Made by a program: the position numbers and the translations under genes. From the NCBI GenBank assembly GCA_052379845.1, contig JBQTCF010000009.1: 64,000 nt of DNA; one strand, written 5' to 3'. The stretch comes from Roseinatronobacter sp052379845 (GTDB lineage: Bacteria; Pseudomonadota; Alphaproteobacteria; Rhodobacterales; Rhodobacteraceae). The notes beneath the pieces were generated by a model. The model made no database searches. It had not been told where the DNA came from and saw only the letters and a list, made by a program, of their open reading frames with translations. How positions within the stretch are numbered: the first letter of the stretch is position 1; every line of letters begins with the position of its first letter. Positions 26,404 to 34,085 of the stretch are shown here, piece after piece.

Positions 26404-27117
26404 TTACGCAGACAATGCATAATCATCCTGCACCGAGGTGTCGGAAGGGTCCTTCATCATATAGCCGCGCCCCCAGACTGTCTGGATGGGGCAATTTCCG
26501 TCCAGCGCATCGCACAGTTTTTTGCGCAGCTTGCAGATAAACACGTCAATGATCTTGATGCTGGGTTCGTCAACGCCGCCGTAAAGCTGGCTCATCAGCA
26601 TGTCCTTGCTTAGGGTTCTGCCTTTGCGCAGGGCCAGTGTCTCAAGGATGTCATATTCCTTGCTGGTCAGCGTCAGAAGCTTGCCTTGGGCGGATGCGGT
26701 GCGCGCATCCAGATCGATGACCAGATCGCCAATGGTGACCTTGGTGTTGATATGCCCGTTTGTGCGGCGCACCACGGCCAGAATTCTGGCGCTAAGTTCG
26801 TCAATTTTGAACGGCTTGGTGATATAATCGTCAGCGCCTGCGCCAAGCGCGGCAACCTTCGTGGAAATTTCCAGGTCGCCCGACAAAATCAAGATCGGAT
26901 AGGTCAACCCCTTGCGACGGGCTTCTCGCAGGATATCCAGCCCGGATTCCTGTTTCAGGCGCAGGTCCAGAAGCACTGCATCAAAAGGATAAAGCGTCAT
27001 CATTTCCAACGCCGATCGGCCGTCAGATACGATTGTTGCGTTGAATTTCTTTTGCCCCAACAATGCAGCAATCGTCTGGGCCATCAATCCGTCGTCTTCT
27101 ACGATAAGGACTTTCAC
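26404..27117 (-). CDS. CtrA-family response regulator (paralogue of CtrA)
   Basis: A 237-residue OmpR-type regulator: receiver with E7-D8-D9, phospho-acceptor D51 in VLLDLRL and K101 in YITKPF; winged helix (about 125-228) with SKEYDILETLALRKGRTLSKDMLMSQLYGG split over the recognition region, then IKIIDVFICKLRKKL and WGRGYMM. The DNA-binding half is very close to CtrA of alphaproteobacteria, while the receiver (MAQTIAALLGQKKFNA) is much more divergent than canonical CtrA. It therefore looks like a second CtrA-like protein that may read similar sites with separate phospho-input. It converges with the NarL-type gene across 203 bases. The true ctrA is expected elsewhere in the genome. Confidence 0.88.
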   Translation of the reverse strand: MKVLIVEDDGLMAQTIAALLGQKKFNATIVSDGRSALEMMTLYPFDAVLLDLRLKQESGLDILREARRKGLTYPILILSGDLEISTKVAALGAGADDYITKPFKIDELSARILAVVRRTNGHINTKVTIGDLVIDLDARTASAQGKLLTLTSKEYDILETLALRKGRTLSKDMLMSQLYGGVDEPSIKIIDVFICKLRKKLCDALDGNCPIQTVWGRGYMMKDPSDTSVQDDYALSA

Positions 27118-27201
27118 GTTAAATCTCCGTTCAGCGGTTCATCTTCTCTTAACTGTGCCGCATTGTTCAAATTTTCTCAAAAGGAAAGGCGGATAAAAAA
27201 T

Positions 27202-27294
27202 GTGTTGAAACTGTGGCGCATGTATCCGTTTGACCCACCACTTACCCGAAAGGATAGGCATTTGGGGCAAGATGATGATATGCCTCATAATTAA
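27202..27294 (+). CDS. Candidate 30-residue protein, divergent from the CtrA-like gene
   Basis: GTG 27202 is preceded by AAAGGCGG at nine bases, a good ribosome-binding site. The peptide begins (M)LKLWRMYPFDPPLTRK and ends in DDDMPHN with TAA at 27292-27294; ATG 27220 is an alternative start. A Rho-independent terminator begins at the stop codon itself. The arrangement of site, short frame and immediate terminator argues for a real small gene, or for a small RNA using the same terminator. Proline, aspartate and basic residues are frequent; there is no membrane helix. No homologue is known to me and the function is unknown. Confidence 0.42.
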   Translation: MLKLWRMYPFDPPLTRKDRHLGQDDDMPHN

Positions 27295-27314
27295 GGCGGA
27301 ATTGCGCCTTTTTT
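27293..27314 (+). terminator. Rho-independent terminator after the 30-codon ORF
   Basis: AAGGCG (27293-27298), loop GAATTG, CGCCTT (27305-27310), then TTTT. It is on the plus strand, where no established gene lies upstream apart from the 30-codon ORF, so it marks an otherwise unannotated transcript. Confidence 0.65.
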
Positions 27315-27382
27315 CGACCAGTTTTATGCCATATTCAGGCCACAATTGGGCGTGACTTCAGAAATCAATAATGAGAAACGAA

Positions 27383-27544
27383 TCAATATAACGTGACAAA
27401 ACTGCCTTGCGGATAGGGCGCAACTGTGACGTCGGGCCGTGCAAAACATGGCAGCTTGCGGCCATTGTTGTGAACAACACTTGCGCCACGCACGGCACCG
27501 GTGCCACAGAACACCTGCACGCCGCGCGCATGTTCAGGCCCCAA
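27383..27544 (-). CDS. Candidate small ORF directly after the PepSY gene, same frame
   Basis: After the PepSY stop the same frame stays open to TGA at 27383-27385 and reads like coding sequence: GVQVFCGTGAVRGASVV and later FARPDVTVAPYPQ. Possible starts are TTG 27544 (53 residues) or GTG 27520 (45 residues); neither has a good ribosome-binding site, so it may be the relic of a longer gene, or be reached by reinitiation or stop-codon readthrough. Two cysteines are present. The family is not recognised. Confidence 0.3.
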   Translation of the reverse strand: MGPEHARGVQVFCGTGAVRGASVVHNNGRKLPCFARPDVTVAPYPQGSFVTLY

Positions 27545-27559
27545 AGGGGCAGCGCGTGA

Positions 27560-27814
27560 TCAATCCTCGCGCAATGCGCCGGTCACAGGGTCAATTTTCA
27601 GGTCGATTTTACTGCCGTCGCGGGCGTAAAGTTCCACCTCCCAATATCCGTCATCATCCCATTCGATTTCATCAATCCACGCAATGTCAAAACGGTGTTC
27701 CAGTTCGGTCACGATTTCTGACAAGGGCAGTGCTTGGGCAGGGGGCTGGCGGTCCGCCAGTGCGGGGGCCGCGCTTACTGCAAGGGCGACGGGGAAAATA
27801 TATCGAAATTTCAT
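27560..27814 (-). CDS. Small periplasmic PepSY-domain protein
   Basis: 84 residues: Sec signal peptide (about 1-20, ALA-DR) followed by one PepSY domain: LSEIVTELEHRF, IDEIEWDDDGYWEVELYARDG and a closing DPVTGALRED. PepSY domains are small periplasmic modules thought to inhibit or assist proteases or to bind metals and haem; single-domain forms are common and of unknown partner. ATG 27814 follows AGGAATG. It lies downstream of galM on the same strand at 126 bases, with GC-rich hairpins between, so it is probably a separate unit. Confidence 0.85.
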   Translation of the reverse strand: MKFRYIFPVALAVSAAPALADRQPPAQALPLSEIVTELEHRFDIAWIDEIEWDDDGYWEVELYARDGSKIDLKIDPVTGALRED

Positions 27815-27940
27815 GCATCATTCCTGTCTTGTACCGTAAAGCAGGTATGAATAGCGGGTGGTTTTTCAAGCACCCGCGCTGTTCACAGTTGCGCGCGCGC
27901 GACTTTCCGCGCGCCTGTGGGCAGGTCCGCGTCAGGCCCC

Positions 27941-28978
27941 TTAACCCGCCGCCAAATCAGGCACCAAAGTTTGTGCATCATGAAAGATATAGCGCGTGGT
28001 TTGCTGATATTGGTCATGGGGCCGCAATATTGCCAAGGGGAAGCGTGGCTGGTTGGGGCTGTCCGGCCATGCCTGCGCTTCCAGCGCAACACCGGCGAAC
28101 CGCCCATAACGGCGCTGCCCCAGCCCGGTCAGGCCAGTGACAGGAAATTGTGACGCTGTATAGACCTGAAGGCCGGGTTCTGTGCTGTCCATGCGCATGG
28201 ACAGTCCGGTGGCCCTGCTGCGCAGCAAGGCCACGGGGCGCAGAGGCGCTTTCGTCATGGACAGGCAAAAATTGTGGTCCAGCGCCTGCCCCTTCAGGTC
28301 GCGCGCAGTGCGGTAGTCGAAGGCAGTGTTTGCGACAGGTTCGATTTTGCCTGTGGGGATCAGCGTGTCATCCACCGGCAAGTAATGATCAGCGCGAATT
28401 TGCAAGCTGTGCTGCGCAAGGCTGCCCGTGTCATCAAGAATGAAATACCCGTGATGGGCAAAGCTGCACGGGGTGGCCTTGTCGGTGGTGGCCTGAATGC
28501 ATATCTGCAATGTGCCCGTGGCGGGCAGCGAGAGTGTGGCAACAACACGCAGGTTGCCGGGGAAGCCCATCTCGCCATCAGGCATATGAAGCTGAAGCGT
28601 CACACTATCGGTGCTGTGCGCGGTAATGTCCCAAAGCCGCTGGGAACTGCCCACAGGCCCGCCATGCAATGCGTGCCCACCCGCGCAATTTGGGCCAATC
28701 CGGTAGCGGTGCCCGTCAAGCTCGAATGTCGCGCCGGCAATTCGGTTGGCAAAACGTCCGACAATGGCCCCGAAGAACCGCATCTGGTCCAGATAGGGGG
28801 CGGCGGTATCGGCCCCAAGGACAAGCGGATGGTCGCTACCGGCCATGCGCAAATCCTGCACGATGGCGCCAAGGGTCAGCACCTGCGCCACCATGCCACC
28901 GCCGCGCAAGGTCACTTGTTCTATGACTTGGCCATCGGGCATTGTGCCAAAGGGGCGGCGCGCGCAGTCAGTCATCAT
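27941..28978 (-). CDS. galM: Aldose 1-epimerase
   Basis: About 345 residues of the galactose mutarotase family, which interconvert alpha and beta anomers of aldoses. Visible: the start FGTMPDGQVIEQVTL, the RFANRIAGATF motif, NCAGGHALHGG with the catalytic-site histidine, AHHGYFIL carrying the second conserved histidine, and a late GVALEAQAWPD with the general-base glutamate. ATG 28978 (or 28975) follows GCGGGA; the frame is open further upstream but without an initiation site. It is a soluble cytosolic enzyme that appears to be transcribed alone. Its sugar substrate may be glucose or galactose. Confidence 0.92.
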   Translation of the reverse strand: MMTDCARRPFGTMPDGQVIEQVTLRGGGMVAQVLTLGAIVQDLRMAGSDHPLVLGADTAAPYLDQMRFFGAIVGRFANRIAGATFELDGHRYRIGPNCAGGHALHGGPVGSSQRLWDITAHSTDSVTLQLHMPDGEMGFPGNLRVVATLSLPATGTLQICIQATTDKATPCSFAHHGYFILDDTGSLAQHSLQIRADHYLPVDDTLIPTGKIEPVANTAFDYRTARDLKGQALDHNFCLSMTKAPLRPVALLRSRATGLSMRMDSTEPGLQVYTASQFPVTGLTGLGQRRYGRFAGVALEAQAWPDSPNQPRFPLAILRPHDQYQQTTRYIFHDAQTLVPDLAAG

Positions 28979-29175
28979 AAGGTCCCGCCATGGGTGTTTC
29001 CTTGTCAGATAAATGTGAACATGACAGATACATATGCAAGTTCCGCAGCTCTGCCCCGCCGCCCTCGCCAATAGTTTGCAGGGGCGCTACGGATGGCGAA
29101 AAGCATAAGTCCCAAGCTTGAAGGTATCAATCAAGAAAGCGAAATTCTGCAATCGCTTCGGGCGGGGGCGGTCGA

Positions 29176-30375
29176 CTATTGCACCAGCGCCAGTCCGACC
29201 CCGCCAAATGCAGCCATGACCACCACGGCCCAAGGCGGCGCTTTCCACACCATCAGCGCGATGAAACAGACAAGTGCCAGTGTGAAATCGCGCATGTCCC
29301 CAATGGCATTGGTGAAAACCGGCGTATATAAGGCCGCGCCCAATATGCCCACGACAGCGGCATTCGCGCCTTGCATCAGCGATTGCGCGCGCGCCATGGC
29401 GCGGAACCTGTCCCAAAACGGCATGACGCCGATCAACAGCAAAAAACCTGGCAAGAAGATCGCCCCAAGCGCGAGCGCCGCACCTGTCACACCGTTTGGC
29501 GCTGGCCCCAGAACGGCCCCCAGATAGGCCGCGAAGGTAAACAGCGGCCCCGGCACCGCCTGCGCCGCACCATATCCGGCAAGGAACGCATCGGGCGTGA
29601 CCCAGCCGGGTTGCACAATTTCAGCCTGCAACAGAGGCAACACCACATGCCCGCCGCCAAATACCAGCGCGCCCGCGCGGTAGAAGGCGTCGATCACCGC
29701 CAACGCGTGGCTTTGGCTGGCAAGCAGCGGCAACAGCACAAGCCCGGCAAGGAACGTGGCCAGCGCGGCCATTGCCGCGCCGCGCGACACGGGCATCATG
29801 ACATGGCCGCCAACAGGGGTGCCCGTTCCCCGCCCAAGTGCCAGCCCGCAAACCCCGCCCAGAACAATCGCCCCGACCATACCAACGGCCCCCGGCACGA
29901 AGGCCAGCACGCCCACAGCCCCCACGGCAATGGCCGCGCGTTCGCGGTCCGGGCACAGGGCCTTTGCCATGCCCCAGACCGCTTGCGCAATGATGGCGAC
30001 TGCGACAATTTTCAACCCATGCAACGCACCCGTTCCCACTGGCCCCGCAATGCTGGCCGCACTTGTTGCAAAGACCAGCAGCACCAATGCCGAGGGCAGC
30101 GTGAAGGCCACAAACGCCGCCAGCGCCCCCAGCCAGCCTGCGCGCATCATACCAAGGGCGAAGCCCACCTGTGATGATGCCGGGCCGGGCAAGAACTGGC
30201 ACAGCGCGACCAGATCGGCATAGGCGCGGTCATCCAGCCAGCGCCGCCGTGTGACCAGTTCGTCGCGGAAATAGCCCAGATGCGCGATGGGGCCGCCAAA
30301 ACTGGTCAGACCCAGTTTGAAGAAGGCGGCAAAAACCTCTTTGGGGGTGCCTTGTGGGGGGCCTTTGGGGGTCAT
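29176..30375 (-). CDS. chrA: Chromate transporter (ChrA/CHR family)
   Basis: A 399-residue membrane protein made of two homologous halves, the long-chain CHR architecture. Each half has its signature: FKLGLTSFGGPIAHLGYFRDE with LCQFLPGPASSQVGFALGM in the first, and GALVFGGGHVVLPLL with GYGAAQAVPGPLFTFAAYLGA in the second. CHR proteins export chromate and some members transport other oxyanions. ATG 30375 has GGCGGAC about 11 bases upstream; ATG 30417 would add 14 residues. No chrB regulator is adjacent. Confidence 0.92.
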   Translation of the reverse strand: MTPKGPPQGTPKEVFAAFFKLGLTSFGGPIAHLGYFRDELVTRRRWLDDRAYADLVALCQFLPGPASSQVGFALGMMRAGWLGALAAFVAFTLPSALVLLVFATSAASIAGPVGTGALHGLKIVAVAIIAQAVWGMAKALCPDRERAAIAVGAVGVLAFVPGAVGMVGAIVLGGVCGLALGRGTGTPVGGHVMMPVSRGAAMAALATFLAGLVLLPLLASQSHALAVIDAFYRAGALVFGGGHVVLPLLQAEIVQPGWVTPDAFLAGYGAAQAVPGPLFTFAAYLGAVLGPAPNGVTGAALALGAIFLPGFLLLIGVMPFWDRFRAMARAQSLMQGANAAVVGILGAALYTPVFTNAIGDMRDFTLALVCFIALMVWKAPPWAVVVMAAFGGVGLALVQ

Positions 30376-30584
30376 GGGGGGAATGTCCGCCAAGTTGGGG
30401 CATGAGACCCGGCGCATGCGGTCCTGTGTGCGGGCGTGGCCCGTGTGGGTTTAGAACGCTACTGGATAAACCATGCTTTGCAGGCCGCGTCAACGCAGCG
30501 GCGCGGGGTTGTGCTGGACCTTTAGGCAGCTTGTGATGCGACAATCACGCATGCAGTCATTCTTGCCCTGTTGTGCCGGGCTAT

Positions 30585-30661
30585 TGGTCGGAGTGAGAGG
30601 ATTCGAACCTCCGGCCCCTGCCTCCCGAAGACAGTGCTCTACCAAGCTGAGCTACACTCCG
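30585..30661 (-). tRNA. tRNA-Pro (anticodon CGG)
   Basis: On the minus strand the 77 bases fold with acceptor CGGAGTG/CACTCCG, D arm GCTC/GAGC, anticodon arm CTGTC-TTCGGGA-GGCAG with anticodon CGG, T loop TTCGAAT and an encoded CCA. It reads CCG codons. Confidence 0.95.
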
Positions 30662-30813
30662 AACCGATAGGGCGGCATATACGACTGGTCAGCGCTTTTG
30701 GCAAGAGGGGGGCGCGCGGGAAAGTGGCTGCATTTGCGGGCGTGCCCAAGGGCTTTCCAAGGCACAGGTTTTTGCCTATGAAAGGGTTTGAAAACATTAG
30801 ATGCGACAGGCAT

Positions 30814-31980
30814 ATGCAGCTTATCACAACGACGACGGCGCTTGCCGAATTCTGCGCAGCCGCGCGTTTGGCCCCCTATGTAACGGTCGATACCGAGTTT
30901 CTGCGAGAGCGCACCTATTATGCACAGCTGTGTCTGTTGCAAATGGCGCTGCCGGGGGCCGATGGTCCGACATCCGGCCCCGCCGTTTTGGTGGACCCTT
31001 TGGCGCAGGGCCTGTCGCTGGAACCGTTTTACGAGTTGCTGCGCGATGAAAGCACCATCAAGGTGTTGCATGCGGCGCGGCAGGACCTTGAGATATTCTA
31101 TGTGGACGGGGGCGTGCTGCCCAAACCGTTGTTTGACACGCAGGTGGCGGCAATGGTGTGTGGGTTCGGGGATCAGGCAGGGTATGAAACGCTGGTGCGC
31201 AAGCTGGCAAAAGCGCAGGTCGACAAGACCTCGCGCTTCACCGACTGGTCGCGCCGCCCGCTTTCGGATGCGCAATTGAAATACGCGCTTGCCGATGTCA
31301 CCCATCTGCGCGTGGTCTATGAGAAGCTGGCGGCCAAATTGCAGGCGACTGGCCGCGCCCCATGGGTGGCAGAAGAATTACAAACCCTGTCAGACCCTGA
31401 AACCTATATCCAGCGCCCGCAAGAGGCATGGATGCGTGTGCGCACCCGCAACGATTCCGGTCGGTTTCTGGCAATTGTGCGCGAATTGGCCAGTTTCCGC
31501 GAATCCTATGCGCAGGGGCGCAATGTTCCGCGGTCGCGTGTGTTCAAGGATGATGCGCTTTTGGAACTGGCCTCTGTCAAGCCTGCGGGGCCTGATGACC
31601 TTGGGCGCACGCGGCTGTTGCTGCGCGAGGCGCGCAAGGGTGATATTGCCAAGGGCATTCTGGAGGCCGTCGCACGGGGCATGGCCTGTGCGCCCGAAGA
31701 TATGCCCAAGGCCCCCGCCATGCGCGAGAATATGCAAGTGAACCCCGCGCTGGCTGATTTGCTGCGCGTCTTGCTGAAGGCCAAGGCCGACAGCACGGAT
31801 GTGGCGGCAAAACTTATTGCCTCGGCCTCTGATCTGGATGCGCTGGCTGCAGGGTTTCGGGATATCCCGGCGCTGGCAGGGTGGCGCGCGGAAGTGTTTG
31901 GCACAGCGGCGCTGCGCTTGTGCAATGGGGATGTCGGGCTGGTTGTCAAAGGCGACAAGGTCGAGGTATTCGACCTTTAG
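30814..31980 (+). CDS. rnd: Ribonuclease D
   Basis: A 388-residue 3'-5' exoribonuclease of tRNA maturation. The DEDD exonuclease domain is clear: VDTEFLRERTYYAQLCL (first D/E pair), LHAARQDLEIFY (second D) and LKYALADVTHLRVVYEKL (third D and Y). Two HRDC domains follow (about 205-290 and 310-388), the usual length and order. ATG 30814 was chosen because MQLITTTTALAEF starts the first strand; the frame upstream crosses the tRNA-Pro gene and is not coding. The stop lies three bases before a 13-base hairpin. Confidence 0.93.
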   Translation: MQLITTTTALAEFCAAARLAPYVTVDTEFLRERTYYAQLCLLQMALPGADGPTSGPAVLVDPLAQGLSLEPFYELLRDESTIKVLHAARQDLEIFYVDGGVLPKPLFDTQVAAMVCGFGDQAGYETLVRKLAKAQVDKTSRFTDWSRRPLSDAQLKYALADVTHLRVVYEKLAAKLQATGRAPWVAEELQTLSDPETYIQRPQEAWMRVRTRNDSGRFLAIVRELASFRESYAQGRNVPRSRVFKDDALLELASVKPAGPDDLGRTRLLLREARKGDIAKGILEAVARGMACAPEDMPKAPAMRENMQVNPALADLLRVLLKAKADSTDVAAKLIASASDLDALAAGFRDIPALAGWRAEVFGTAALRLCNGDVGLVVKGDKVEVFDL

Positions 31981-31983
31981 TGC

Positions 31984-32020
31984 ATGTTGCTCAAAATCAG
32001 TTCCCGGTTTTGAGCAACAT
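31984..32020. repeat. Dispersed hairpin repeat, copy 2, acting as bidirectional terminator
   Basis: Perfect 13-base arms ATGTTGCTCAAAA and TTTTGAGCAACAT around TCAGTTCCCGG. The hairpin fills the space between the convergent stops of rnd and the lipoprotein gene. Confidence 0.75.
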
Positions 32021-32023
32021 GGT

Positions 32024-32494
32024 TTAGCGCCTGATCTCGCGCTGGTTCTGGGCGCCGCGCACAACGATGCGCTGCACACCTTCCAGACGGCGGTTGGAAA
32101 TCTTCACGCCTGCGGTGACGGTGCGTGATGCATCTGTGCCTGCCACGCGGGTGGCGGACATGGGGCTTGCCAGAACGAATTCATAGATCAAGGCACCGTT
32201 GACAGGGCGTTCGTCATTGATGGCGCGCAATTCGGCGTCCCACCACCCTTGGGTTGCAGTCATCCCCGTGGCATGCACCACTGCCCCTTCCGGCGTGCGC
32301 AGAACTTCCAGTTCGGTGACTGCAGGCACAAGTGCGCGCCGGTCCACCGTTCCGCCCCATCCGGTCGCGGGAACAAGGGTTTCTGTGGATTGACCACCGA
32401 ACCAGTTGCGCGGGTTCAGCCGCGATTCGCGCATAGTTCCGCATGCTGACAGGGCCAGTACCAAAACAAGCGACGCGATAAGAGGCTTTTTCAT
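32024..32494 (-). CDS. Hypothetical outer-membrane/periplasmic lipoprotein
   Basis: About 156 residues with a lipoprotein signal (KKPLIASLVLVLALSAC; lipobox LSAC). The mature part contains GWGGTVDRR, GTDASRTVTAGVKISNRRLEGVQR and a basic tail. ATG 32494 has AAGGAC at five bases and is preferred over an ATG five codons earlier. It converges with rnd. The pattern is familiar from conserved lipoproteins of Rhodobacteraceae, but I cannot name a function. Confidence 0.85.
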   Translation of the reverse strand: MKKPLIASLVLVLALSACGTMRESRLNPRNWFGGQSTETLVPATGWGGTVDRRALVPAVTELEVLRTPEGAVVHATGMTATQGWWDAELRAINDERPVNGALIYEFVLASPMSATRVAGTDASRTVTAGVKISNRRLEGVQRIVVRGAQNQREIRR

Positions 32495-32686
32495 GACTGT
32501 CCTTTTCACATAACTGTGCTGCGCAGGGCTTGTTTACGGGTTAGCCTAATTCCTGCGCGTTGAAAAGTGCCCGTGATGCGATGCGGCGCGCAGGGCAGGG
32601 GGGCGGGCCAAATATCTGGCGTATCGGGCTGGACCTTGGCACGCTTGCGCCTTAGGTCTGGGGCAGTCCCAGACAAGAGGCCATGC

Positions 32687-33115
32687 ATGGCGAACCCGGC
32701 TTTCGAAGATATTGCGGAAACATTCGATTTTCTGGACGAGTGGGAAGACCGCTATCGCCATGTGATCGAGCTTGGCCGTGCGATGCCGCCCCTTGACGAT
32801 GCGCTGAAAACCCCTGCAACCCGTGTGGAAGGATGCGCAAGCCAGGTCTGGATTCAGCCGGTGGTGGACGGCGACGGGCCGGATGCGCGGTTCGATTTCA
32901 TGGGCGACAGTGACGCCATGATCGTGCGCGGCCTGATTGCGGTGTTGCACGCGCTCTATGCAGGCCAGACGGTGGGGGATGTGCTGAAAATCGATGCGCA
33001 GGCCGAACTTGCCCGGTTGGGGCTGGATGAACACTTGTCATCGCAACGCTCCAACGGGGTGCGCGCGATGGTCGGGCGCATTCGCGCGGTCGCCACGGAA
33101 GTGGCGGGCGGATGA
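32687..33115 (+). CDS. sufE: Cysteine desulfuration protein SufE
   Basis: 142 residues of the SufE family, which accepts persulfide sulfur from SufS and passes it to SufBCD during Fe-S cluster assembly. The active-site cysteine lies in RVEGCASQVW, as in E. coli SufE. ATG 32687 follows AGAGG; an ATG four bases earlier is in another frame. The stop overlaps the start of the TauE-family gene (ATGATG), so the two are coupled. The suf operon itself is not in the window. Confidence 0.92.
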   Translation: MANPAFEDIAETFDFLDEWEDRYRHVIELGRAMPPLDDALKTPATRVEGCASQVWIQPVVDGDGPDARFDFMGDSDAMIVRGLIAVLHALYAGQTVGDVLKIDAQAELARLGLDEHLSSQRSNGVRAMVGRIRAVATEVAGG

Positions 33116-33933
33116 TGGCCGATCCTGTTTTGCTGGCGCAGCTGACTGCGCTGCTGGTTGTGATTGGCGCCTTTGCCGGTGTGGTTGCGGGCTTGCTGGG
33201 CGTGGGGGGCGGTATCGTTCTGGTGCCTGCGTTTTTCTACTTGTTCACCGCGCTGGGCTATGGGGGCGCACAGGTGATGCAAGTGTGTCTGGCGACATCA
33301 CTTGCAACGATCATTGTGACCTCGGCGCGGTCGGTGCAAAGCCATAACAAACGTGGCGCTGTGGAATGGCCCATTTTGCGCGGCTGGGCGCTGGGCATTG
33401 GTATTGGTGCGGTTATCGGCGTTTTGACGGCCGCGATGCTGCGGTCGGTGGTGTTGCAGGGCATTTTCGGTATTCTTGGGGTGCTGATCGGGTTGTGGCT
33501 GGCCTTCGGGCGGGCGGATTTCAAACTGGCGGACACATTGCCACAGGGGCCGTTGAAAGCGGTGCTGTCCAGCGCCATCGGGTTTTTGTCAGTGCTGATG
33601 GGCATTGGCGGCGGTTCATTCGGGGTGCCGTTGATGACACTCTACGGGGTGCCCATTCACCGCGCTGTGGCCACGGCTGCGGGGTTTGGCATGCTGATTG
33701 CCGTGCCGTCAGTGCTGTCATTTCTGTTTGTGCCAATCGCGGATGCACCGCCCCTGACCATTGGCGCGGTCAACTTGCCGGCCTTCACCATTGTCGTGAT
33801 CATGACGACAATGACCGCCCCCCTGGGCGCGCGGCTTGCCCATGCGATGGACCCCAAACCGTTGAAACGGGTTTTTGCGGTATTTATCATCCTGATGGCG
33901 CTGAACATGCTGCGCAAGGCGTTGGGCTGGTAA
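33112..33933 (+). CDS. Sulfite exporter TauE/SafE-family membrane protein
   Basis: 273 residues with about eight hydrophobic helices. Each half carries the family repeat: GVVAGLLGVGGGIVLVPAFF near residue 22 and GIGGGSFGVPLMTL near 165. The family (TSUP/DUF81) exports sulfite, sulfoacetate or other organic anions. It overlaps sufE by four bases, which may link it to sulfur handling, but substrates cannot be predicted. ATG 33112 or 33115 are equally possible. It is followed by a double hairpin terminator. Confidence 0.88.
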   Translation: MMADPVLLAQLTALLVVIGAFAGVVAGLLGVGGGIVLVPAFFYLFTALGYGGAQVMQVCLATSLATIIVTSARSVQSHNKRGAVEWPILRGWALGIGIGAVIGVLTAAMLRSVVLQGIFGILGVLIGLWLAFGRADFKLADTLPQGPLKAVLSSAIGFLSVLMGIGGGSFGVPLMTLYGVPIHRAVATAAGFGMLIAVPSVLSFLFVPIADAPPLTIGAVNLPAFTIVVIMTTMTAPLGARLAHAMDPKPLKRVFAVFIILMALNMLRKALGW

Positions 33934-33946
33934 GAAACGCAAGCGC

Positions 33947-34016
33947 GGGGGGCTGTCTGCCCCCCATCGCGGCCCTGTGCGGGCCGCGCCCCCCGAGAGT
34001 ATTTCCGGCAAGATGA
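33947..34016. repeat. GC-rich double hairpin with AAGATGAA tail (copy A of a second repeat family)
   Basis: Hairpin one GGGGGGC-TGTCT-GCCCCCC (33947-33965), hairpin two GCGGCCC-TGTGC-GGGCCGC (33969-33987), then CCCCCGAGAGTATTTCCGGC and AAGATGAA. A related block with a similar tail lies at 63722-63808. It probably terminates the TauE-family gene. Confidence 0.65.
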
Positions 34017-34085
34017 ATATGCCCCCGCTTGCGCAACAGGCGTGATTGCGGCATGTCTGGCACATAAGTGACCAAGGAGAGTTTG

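Larger units (their letters stand above)
27118..27559. other. 442-base region between the CtrA-like gene and the PepSY gene
   Basis: The left part is AT-rich, holds the promoter of the CtrA-like gene on the minus strand and a candidate 30-codon ORF on the plus strand with its own terminator (27202-27314). On the minus strand a candidate 53-codon ORF follows the PepSY stop in the same frame (27383-27544). About 70 bases between the two hold nothing recognisable. Confidence 0.55.

Noticed and set aside
26193..26426. A 77-codon frame on the minus strand overlapping the end of the CtrA-like gene
   Set aside because: It has a possible GCAGG ribosome-binding site, but the predicted protein has no recognisable family and begins inside the CtrA-like coding sequence. 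Not strong enough to list.
27854..27914. Two GC-rich hairpins between galM and the PepSY gene
   Set aside because: GCGGGTG/CACCCGC has a 10-base loop and GCGCGCG/CGCGCGC is low complexity; neither has a T run on the minus strand, so I did not call a terminator.
30571..30813. An upstream extension of RNase D
   Set aside because: It would run through the tRNA-Pro gene on the opposite strand and exceeds the normal RNase D length.
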